21,583 bases of DNA from Candidatus Nanohaloarchaea archaeon. GTDB taxonomy: Archaea; EX4484-52; GLR71. How positions within the stretch are numbered: the stretch's first letter is position 1; every line of letters begins with the position of its first letter. Positions 15,872 to 21,583 of the stretch are shown here, piece by piece. The stretch is taken from positions 1-21,583 of the forward strand of contig DAOVHT010000004.1 of assembly GCA_030671745.1 (NCBI GenBank), read 5' to 3'. Below the pieces are notes generated by a model. The model ran no database searches. It worked only from the letters and a program-made list of their open reading frames with translations, and had not been told where the DNA came from. A program made the position numbers and the translations under genes.

Positions 15872-17932
15872 ATGGCAGGTGATAATGTGACTAAGAAAAA
15901 AGGTAAGGCTAAAGAAAGTGAATTCATGGGAATGAGTCTTGATGGCCTTCAGGATAAGAAGAAAGAGATTAAGGAATTTCTTGCATCTTTAGAGAATGAT
16001 TACCGTAATGCTACCATTTCAGAAAAGAGTTATAAGCACACAAAAGAGGTCAACCTTAAAAAGATGGAAGATCTAAAAAAACAGCTTGCCGATTTCGGTA
16101 TAACTGATTCTGATGATGATGCTACTCCAACTCCGGCAGGTGACGATAAAGCAAAGCCTGTGTCTCCAGAGTCAACTGTGCCTGCAAGTCCTGTGGGTGA
16201 AGGGGGTGCTGTTGATGGTGATGCTGTCGGGGGTAATACTGTCGAGAATAATGCAGTAGATAATGTTCCTGTTGACAATGCAGCAGTCAATAATGTACCA
16301 CCTAGTCCTGAACCTTCTCCGCAGAATTCACAGGGTGCAGAAAGTTCAGATGATTCAGATGATATTATCAATAAAGATACCAAGGGGTTGTCTCTAGCAG
16401 ATAAATTAAAACAGTATGTGGCGTTATCAAATGCGGTCACTGCTAAGAATACTAAAAAACCAGATAATGTATCCAGTGGTCAGCCGGTTCAGTCGGCAGG
16501 GGCTACACCACAAGCCAGCCAGACTGCGGCAACTTCTGCACCCGCACCGGCACAGAATGTTGAGCTATTGATGCAGAAGTTCTCTGAAAAGATCAATGTG
16601 GATCTTGAACGTATCAAAGCTAATCTCGATTCGTTCAAAGAGGTGCGTGCGTCAACAGATGAACGGTTGCAGACTGTTACAGAAGGGCTCACTGAACTCA
16701 GGACTACGGTGTTCCAGAGAGAGGCGGGACTTAAAGAGCAAGAGATGCGGTTTACAAGAGTCAAAGAGCTTGTGGATGATATTGAACCCGATAAGATAAA
16801 TAAAGAGTTCATGAAACGTGATAAGTTTACATCTGAGATGGAGATTCGTATTGAGAAACTTGAAGTCAAGATTGAAGATGTCTTAAAAACTATAAAGCAT
16901 ACAGATGGTCTTCTGAAAAGTCTCGGTGATCTTGAAAATGTGGCAAATATAGATCATAAGATTGCAAAAAAGATGGAACATGTAAGTGAGACTGAAAAAT
17001 CAATGGTACATCTCTCTTCAAAGATTGAAAAGATGTTCATGACTTTAAATGAGAAACTTGAAAATTTTGAGGTCTATGAAGCAAGACAGGATAACATGAA
17101 CGAGATAATGGATGACACGCTTAAGAATGTAGACCAGCTAGGTGTCAAATTTGAGAGTTACATCGATAAGAAAGATATGTCTAAGGTCAAGACTGATATG
17201 GATTCGTTGTCTGAGAAGATTGAGATGATGATGGGTATCCTGAAAAAGGCAGTGCCTTTTGCTGAGGCAGAAATTCCAAAAGAGTTACAGGAACTTGAAG
17301 AGCAGCGTGAGGATATAGAAAGTCTTCTGTCTACAGTGGAACATGAACACAAGAAAAAACAGATATCTGATAAGGATTATATGAAAATCAAAAAGAAAAA
17401 TGATGCAGCGCTGGATAAGATTAAGGTAGAGATCAATAAGATCATGAAAAAGATGAGTAAAAAAGAATTAAGCGGTAAGTCTTCTTCATCAATACAGACT
17501 AAAGATGCAAAAGAAAAAGTTGAGGATGCGGTTGCTGGAAAAGTAGACGATGCTGAGACTTCTGAAACTGCTGAGGTCAATGAGAGTGCAGATAAAGGTG
17601 TGACTGATCCAGAAAAAACAAAAGTTGAGGATGTGGATGCGGGCGGATCTAAAGATGATTCAGTCGAGAAAGAATCTGAAACTGAAACCAAAACAGAAAC
17701 AGAGACAGAAACAAAGACTGAAACAGAAACAGTAAAAGAAACAGATAAATCTAAGCCTGAGCCCATACAAGAAGTGGTCAATTCTGTTGTCAGTGCTGAC
17801 ACGGTCAAAGAAAATCAGAGTGACAAAATTGATGTCAATGATCCATTGATCATCGAACTTGAGGAATCACTTGCGCAAGGTCTCATCTCGCAAGATACTT
17901 ATGAAAAGACAAAAAAATTGATTATAGGTTGA
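15872..17932 (+). CDS. Cytosolic coiled-coil protein with three helical hairpin motifs, unknown function
   Basis: 686 residues, no signal peptide and no membrane helix, very rich in Lys, Glu and Asp. A helical hairpin at residues 29-72 has the pattern L-x-x-L-x(5-7)-IS-x-x-x-Y. A disordered Pro/Ala/Asn/Ser linker (about 80-230) contains six pentapeptides. A long coiled coil (about 230-460) runs from VELLMQKFSEKINVDLERIKANL to KIEMMMGIL. A second hairpin is at 470-528 (KKKQISDKDY), then an acidic Glu/Thr/Lys linker, and a third hairpin copy ends the protein (LAQGLISQDTYEKTKKLI). The hairpins resemble the SHOCT-type short helical domain. From memory, similar coiled-coil proteins sit beside DUF87 ATPases in DPANN archaea; this was not checked. 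Start is ATG 15872, or GTG 15887 with a good Shine-Dalgarno sequence. An adaptor or scaffold for the preceding ATPase is the likeliest role (inference). Confidence 0.9.
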   Translation: MAGDNVTKKKGKAKESEFMGMSLDGLQDKKKEIKEFLASLENDYRNATISEKSYKHTKEVNLKKMEDLKKQLADFGITDSDDDATPTPAGDDKAKPVSPESTVPASPVGEGGAVDGDAVGGNTVENNAVDNVPVDNAAVNNVPPSPEPSPQNSQGAESSDDSDDIINKDTKGLSLADKLKQYVALSNAVTAKNTKKPDNVSSGQPVQSAGATPQASQTAATSAPAPAQNVELLMQKFSEKINVDLERIKANLDSFKEVRASTDERLQTVTEGLTELRTTVFQREAGLKEQEMRFTRVKELVDDIEPDKINKEFMKRDKFTSEMEIRIEKLEVKIEDVLKTIKHTDGLLKSLGDLENVANIDHKIAKKMEHVSETEKSMVHLSSKIEKMFMTLNEKLENFEVYEARQDNMNEIMDDTLKNVDQLGVKFESYIDKKDMSKVKTDMDSLSEKIEMMMGILKKAVPFAEAEIPKELQELEEQREDIESLLSTVEHEHKKKQISDKDYMKIKKKNDAALDKIKVEINKIMKKMSKKELSGKSSSSIQTKDAKEKVEDAVAGKVDDAETSETAEVNESADKGVTDPEKTKVEDVDAGGSKDDSVEKESETETKTETETETKTETETVKETDKSKPEPIQEVVNSVVSADTVKENQSDKIDVNDPLIIELEESLAQGLISQDTYEKTKKLIIG
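15877..15883 (+). promoter_or_regulatory. Shine-Dalgarno-like AGGTGAT inside the 5' end of the second gene
   Basis: AGGTGAT is complementary to the conserved archaeal 16S 3' end (AUCACCUCC) and lies 3 bases before an in-frame GTG at 15887. It would fit translation from that GTG (681 residues) rather than from the ATG at 15872 (686 residues), which has no upstream Shine-Dalgarno sequence and would have to start leaderless or by coupling. Confidence 0.45.
15956..16087 (+). repeat. Helical hairpin motif, copy 1
   Basis: Residues 29-72 of the coiled-coil protein: IKEFLASLENDYRNATISEK followed by SYKHTK and a long Lys/Glu helix. It matches copies 2 and 3 in the pattern L..L....(K/N)..IS...Y...K. 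Confidence 0.6.
16208..16297 (+). repeat. Six tandem 15-base (pentapeptide) repeats
   Basis: Codes for AVDGD-AVGGN-TVENN-AVDNV-PVDNA-AVNNV: Val at position 2 throughout and Asp/Gly/Asn at positions 3 and 4. The DNA copies are degenerate. It lies within the disordered linker after hairpin copy 1 and probably serves as a flexible spacer. Confidence 0.8.
17279..17452 (+). repeat. Helical hairpin motif, copy 2
   Basis: Residues 470-527: ELEEQREDIESLLSTVEHEH, then KKKQISDKDYMKIKKK and a basic helix. It has the same turn (IS-x-x-x-Y) and the same flanking heptad leucines as copy 1. Confidence 0.6.
17676..17745 (+). repeat. Degenerate ACAGAA/ACTGAA hexanucleotide repeat coding Glu-Thr-Lys-Thr
   Basis: An almost pure purine-plus-ACT tract encoding alternating Glu and Thr/Lys (ETETKTETETETKTETETV). 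It is a low-complexity acidic linker between hairpin copies 2 and 3. Such hexamer tracts can gain or lose units in frame by slippage. Confidence 0.85.
17849..17929 (+). repeat. Helical hairpin motif, copy 3 (C-terminal, SHOCT-like)
   Basis: The last 27 residues, IIELEESLAQGLISQDTYEK followed by TKKLIIG. Of the three copies this is closest to the SHOCT consensus (LxxLxxxGxIxxxEY/FxxxKxxLL) and, like SHOCT domains, it sits at the extreme C-terminus. Confidence 0.6.
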
Positions 17933-17949
17933 TATGATTGTCGGCAAGA

Positions 17950-18024
17950 ATGGATAAGCAATGGCATATGTATGCAGCAATTGCAGTGTCAGCTCTGATA
18001 TTTTTATCAACTTTTGCAATGGCA
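17950..18024 (+). other. Signal peptide of the secreted protein
   Basis: Residues 1-25: one Lys near the start, a hydrophobic core of about 15 residues (YAAIAVSALIFLSTF) and an AMA cleavage box before SPDPYW. There is no lipobox cysteine, so signal peptidase I type export is expected. Confidence 0.85.
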
Positions 18025-21000
18025 TCTCCTGACCCGTATTGGTTTGATACTGATTGGCATTTCCGGACTAATTTTACAATAAACAATACAGATTATGATA
18101 GGGATTATTGGCCTGTTGAACTGGATATAAATTTTACAGACATCATGCTTCTCTCCGGCAAGAATGGTACGTTTGACAATGAGTCAATCCGTGTGATTGA
18201 ACAGGATTCTTTTGGGGCAGTATTGTTTGAGCATCCTTTCCAGTTCGATAATAAAAGTGGGTTTGATGTCAGTACGAATGCGGTAGGCACTCTTGTCTTT
18301 CTTTTGAACGGGACAACAACTGCTAATCAGATAAGATACATCTATGTCTATTTTGATATTGTTGAGAATGCTGCAAAGGCGCCGGTCACATATTCAACCA
18401 ATCTTGTGTATTCCTGGGATGGTGAAGAGGTCCATATCAATAATAGTATCTATAGGTTAAAGATTGATACGTTGCGTGGCGAAAATACATCAGGTATCTA
18501 TGATATCTATTCAGACAGCATAATATTTTTTACTCCTTCAGGTAGCAAGACAAAGGAATATACGCAATTCTCAAACGGGTCGGATACTTTCTCATTTGAT
18601 TTCAGAAACAATGCAACGTTTTCTGGCGGGAACATAAAACGTGTGGTTGAGCAGACAGGTGTTGAGACATTATGGAATAATCCAGGGTCTGTAACGGGTT
18701 TTGGATTCATGAAGAAACGGTATATATTTTATGAAAACACGTCATGGATAAAGATTGAACAGAATTATACAAACGTGGGTGTGTCATCTGTAACGCGAAA
18801 TTCTACAAGTGCGGGGGCATTATCTGTGAATGGTCTTCTTACTGGTGAATTTTTTGTACCGCTTCTGTTTGGGAACATGACCAATCCAATGTCATGGTAT
18901 GGTGCATCAGACGGTAGTCGAGGTCTTGGGTTGATCAATTATAATTATAGTTCTAATGCGAATTTTTATGCTAAAAATGATACCATTCTGGATCGTATGG
19001 GGATCCATCTTGATCCTGTGGTGATTGCGCCCAATGAATCTGTGACCAATACAGTCATAATGCAGTTTGATGGGATCAATTACAATCAAGTAATCCTTAA
19101 ATCCTTGCGGGATCAGATGTTTTATCCACCAATAATTGTCCTTGAGAATAATCAGTTCATTCCAGTTGTGATAGGTCCTACAATAAATTATTCAGTCTAT
19201 AATCGAAATGATTCGGTGCTCATAATTGCAAATGTAACATATGATCCGTATAATGTAACAGTTTCTATGAATGCTACGGTCGATATGGGTACTTCGGGGA
19301 CTGCTGATGATCTTGATATCATGTTGTATGATGATGGTGATGCGCTCCATGGGGATGGGATCGCAACAGACGGTATCTTTTCAAACATATTTAACTTATC
19401 TGAGAACAGTTTGATTGGCGTATGGAATGTTACTGTCCGAGCGTTTGACTCTTTTGACGTATTGCTCAATGAAGGGAATACATCGTTTGAAGTAAGTGCT
19501 ATGTATAATGTGTCAATGAACATTTCAAATCCTCTTGGTATAGTTGACAGGATCATAAATGCGACAATAACTGTGCAGAACATAAGAGATGAATATGTTG
19601 GTGGTGCAGAGATTAACTGTACTTACGGGGCAGGGCTTTTGACAAACATAATTGATTTTAATAATGGTACCTATATCCTTAATTTTACTGCACCTGCCAT
19701 AACAGGTAATTATATTCTGGAGTGTAATGGTACACAGTTCAATAATTCAGGTAATGATTCACAGTCCTTCAATACTGAAACAAGTGAGACTACAATGGCA
19801 CTTGAGGTTTCTCCAGATAATCATACCTCTAGCAATATCTCGCTTTCAGCAGGAGATTATTTTGAGATAACTGTAAATGCTACTGATGTCGGTGGGGCTA
19901 ATGCAAAGGCTGTAAATATATCTTTAATACTTCCTGAGAATTGGACTGCCAATTCTACATTTGAGTCATGTGGTGATGTTTTGATGTCACAATCTTGCGT
20001 CAGAGGATTCAATATAACTGTCATTAACGGTACAGTTCCGGGGAATTATAGTGTCAACATCAGTACTACATGGATCAATCCTAATCTCGCTACAAATTCA
20101 ACAAATATCTCATTTGTTACATATGTCTATTCAAATCCTATAATTGATATTTTGGGCGGTGATCTATCATGGGTGATACCTGATGGTAAAAATGCAACAG
20201 TCGGTAGTTTTACGGTGGATTCAATCGGTAATGATAACCTAACCAATATAACATTTAATGTCTCCGGGCTTTCTGATTTCACAGTGATGTTCAGCCCTGA
20301 AAATATATCATCATTACCTGCTGATGTTTCTCAACCTGTCTCTGTTGATGTGATTGTGCCACAGGATTATGTGTCCGGTAATTATTCGGGTATGATAAAT
20401 GTAAGTTCTGTTAATGGCGGATGGGAAACTGTTGCATTGAACGTGACTGTGCCCGGGACAACGACAGTATCGTTACAGAAAACTCCTGATAATTATACGT
20501 CTTCAATGATCTCTCTATATTCAGGGGATTCGTTTGATGTGACTGCAATCATGACAAATGACGGTATCTCGGATGCGAAGGACGTAAACATTACATTATC
20601 GATGCCATTGTATCTTAGTGCCAATTCAACTTTGGAGCAGTGCGGGCGTGTAAATGCCAGTGATGATTGCACAAAAATGTTTAATGTTACAATCGATGAG
20701 TTTACGGTTCCTGGGAATTATACATTCAACATGACATCAACATGGGTCAATCCTGATCTATCACTTGATTCTATCCTATTGAATTTTACGGTTCAGGTAT
20801 TATCGAATCCGATCATTGATGCCTATGGGAACATCTCTACGGTGTTGCCTGACAATTCATCGGTTGTCGCCGGAAATTTCACTATTGATTCTTTAGGGAA
20901 TGATAATCTGACAAACATAACCTTTACAGTGAGTGGTCTTCCTGATTTTGTTGTCACGTTCAATCCGGATAATGTGTCCAGTCTCGGGGCTAATTTGTCT

Positions 21001-21583
21001 CGTCTAGTATATGTCAATGTATCTGCACCATTTGCGCAGTCTCCGGGAAATTATACAGGGCTGATAAATATCACTTCTGTCTATGGTGGGTATGATACTG
21101 TCGAGATCAATGTGACTGTATCGACTAGAAAGGAATGGGACGTGACACCCAAAACATGTCTCAGGTCTGAGAATCCGGACATAGGCACGGTGTGTCTTGT
21201 CACTATCAAGAATACAGGGAATGTTCCTCTGAATTTTACGATCAATCCTGTGGCAATCAATTATACTTGGGTAAATGAAACAGATGTGACGGTTGCTAAA
21301 GATTCAATTTATGTGGTTGAGTTCTTGTATAATGTGACAAATGTGACCAAGGATTTCTATTATGAGAATTATACAATCAATGTGACCGATGTTGATGTTG
21401 TTCCGCTTTATTATGATTTCAATATTACTCTTATCCCTTATGTAGTTCCTTTATTCTCTGTAAATCTGAGTGAGGTTGTGGCTCAGCAGGATGCGAGCAT
21501 TGAGATTTTTGCAAATATTACGGACAGGTCTACAACAGGTCTAAACTGGACAATGTTGAATGTGACATTGCCGAATGGTACAG
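17950..21583 (+). CDS. Secreted, sequon-rich beta-repeat surface protein (3' partial)
   Basis: The frame is open from ATG 17950 to the window edge: 1,211 codons with no stop. A signal peptide is clear: MDKQWHM, hydrophobic core YAAIAVSALIFLSTF, cleavage predicted after AMA (residue 25). The mature protein opens with DWHFRTNFTINN...WPVELDINFT, a DUF2341-like start seen in many archaeal surface proteins. Next is a large beta region, then the Asp/Gly motif at 19330-19386 followed by GVWNVTVRAF, then two 222-224 residue repeats of CARDB-like modules, then EWDVTPKTC. These modules match those of the giant protein. An in-frame TTG at 17938 could be the start (adding MSAR and following a weak GGTTGAT); ATG 17950 has no clear ribosome-binding site. 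The missing C-terminus should show whether it is membrane-anchored. Role inferred: outer partner of the giant protein. Confidence 0.9.
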   Translation, partial: MDKQWHMYAAIAVSALIFLSTFAMASPDPYWFDTDWHFRTNFTINNTDYDRDYWPVELDINFTDIMLLSGKNGTFDNESIRVIEQDSFGAVLFEHPFQFDNKSGFDVSTNAVGTLVFLLNGTTTANQIRYIYVYFDIVENAAKAPVTYSTNLVYSWDGEEVHINNSIYRLKIDTLRGENTSGIYDIYSDSIIFFTPSGSKTKEYTQFSNGSDTFSFDFRNNATFSGGNIKRVVEQTGVETLWNNPGSVTGFGFMKKRYIFYENTSWIKIEQNYTNVGVSSVTRNSTSAGALSVNGLLTGEFFVPLLFGNMTNPMSWYGASDGSRGLGLINYNYSSNANFYAKNDTILDRMGIHLDPVVIAPNESVTNTVIMQFDGINYNQVILKSLRDQMFYPPIIVLENNQFIPVVIGPTINYSVYNRNDSVLIIANVTYDPYNVTVSMNATVDMGTSGTADDLDIMLYDDGDALHGDGIATDGIFSNIFNLSENSLIGVWNVTVRAFDSFDVLLNEGNTSFEVSAMYNVSMNISNPLGIVDRIINATITVQNIRDEYVGGAEINCTYGAGLLTNIIDFNNGTYILNFTAPAITGNYILECNGTQFNNSGNDSQSFNTETSETTMALEVSPDNHTSSNISLSAGDYFEITVNATDVGGANAKAVNISLILPENWTANSTFESCGDVLMSQSCVRGFNITVINGTVPGNYSVNISTTWINPNLATNSTNISFVTYVYSNPIIDILGGDLSWVIPDGKNATVGSFTVDSIGNDNLTNITFNVSGLSDFTVMFSPENISSLPADVSQPVSVDVIVPQDYVSGNYSGMINVSSVNGGWETVALNVTVPGTTTVSLQKTPDNYTSSMISLYSGDSFDVTAIMTNDGISDAKDVNITLSMPLYLSANSTLEQCGRVNASDDCTKMFNVTIDEFTVPGNYTFNMTSTWVNPDLSLDSILLNFTVQVLSNPIIDAYGNISTVLPDNSSVVAGNFTIDSLGNDNLTNITFTVSGLPDFVVTFNPDNVSSLGANLSRLVYVNVSAPFAQSPGNYTGLINITSVYGGYDTVEINVTVSTRKEWDVTPKTCLRSENPDIGTVCLVTIKNTGNVPLNFTINPVAINYTWVNETDVTVAKDSIYVVEFLYNVTNVTKDFYYENYTINVTDVDVVPLYYDFNITLIPYVVPLFSVNLSEVVAQQDASIEIFANITDRSTTGLNWTMLNVTLPNGT
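19330..19386 (+). other. Asp/Gly-rich DDG...HGD...DG motif
   Basis: Encodes DDGDALHGDGIATDGIFSN, matching a DDGxxxHGDxxAxDGxY pattern that recurs in bacterial and archaeal secreted proteins, directly before a GxWNVTVRAxD strand. The spaced Asp residues suggest a calcium site, which is inference from composition. Confidence 0.6.
19789..20460 (+). repeat. CARDB-like module repeat 1 of the secreted protein (224 residues)
   Basis: Runs from TTMALEVSPDNHTSS to NVTVPGT. Landmarks are SAGDYFEITVNATD, SCGDV...C, TVPGNYSVNISTTWINPN, SNPIIDI (20131-20151), IPDGKNATVGSFTVDSIGND and VSGNYSGMINVSSVNGGW. Every landmark recurs at the same spacing in repeat 2. Confidence 0.9.
20461..21126 (+). repeat. CARDB-like module repeat 2 of the secreted protein (222 residues)
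   Basis: Runs from TTVSLQKTPDNYTSS to VEINVTVST. The SNPIIDA strand (20803-20823) lies 672 nt after SNPIIDI of repeat 1. SIGND in repeat 1 becomes SLGND, and the cysteine pair is kept (QCGRVNASDDC). I count 19 N-x-S/T sequons in these 222 residues, about one per 12. Confidence 0.9.

Noticed and set aside
17377..17808. Antisense open frame with Val/Ser repeats opposite the Glu/Thr tract
   Set aside because: It is simply the reverse complement of the low-complexity GAA/ACA tract in the second gene.

Overview
The window is almost entirely coding, all on the + strand. It holds three long genes separated by only 38 and 17 bases, with no RNA gene, mobile element or CRISPR array and no gene-free stretch above 300 bases. 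It looks archaeal. Two of the proteins are very rich in N-x-S/T glycosylation sequons, ribosome-binding signals are of the GGTGAT type or absent, and the large protein ends in a HerA/FtsK-type ATPase (DUF87-like) behind a single membrane helix. Giant surface proteins of Thr/Asn/Asp-rich beta-sandwich repeats with a CGNNVC...CPTDC cysteine motif suggest a DPANN-type lineage (Woesearchaeota, Pacearchaeota or similar). That placement is an inference without a marker gene.

Layout. (1) Nucleotides 3-15833: the 3' part of one giant gene whose start lies upstream of the window; 5,276 codons are visible. From N to C: eight and a fraction repeats of about 331 residues, arranged in a higher-order A-B-C pattern with a 2,988-2,991 nt period (3-8757); Ig-like domains (about 8758-10268); paired CARDB/DUF11-like modules (about 10269-12900); further beta domains, a small cysteine motif and a Gly/Ser linker (about 12900-13970); two Ig-like domains; one transmembrane helix (14646-14696); and a cytosolic P-loop ATPase with clear Walker A and B motifs. 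(2) 15872-17932: a 686-residue charged, cytosolic coiled-coil protein with three copies of a short helical hairpin motif and two low-complexity linkers. (3) 17950-21583: a secreted protein with a signal peptide, cut off by the right edge (1,211 codons visible). It carries two 222-224 residue repeats of the same module type found in the membrane-proximal half of the giant protein.

Working model (inference). The genes form one transcriptional unit for a cell-surface apparatus. The giant protein would be a long, glycosylated outer fibre physically continuous with an inner ATPase motor. The coiled-coil protein would be its cytosolic partner, and the third protein an exported partner built from related modules. 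Possible roles are host or cell attachment, or the passage of DNA or protein across the envelope. The sequence does not decide between these.
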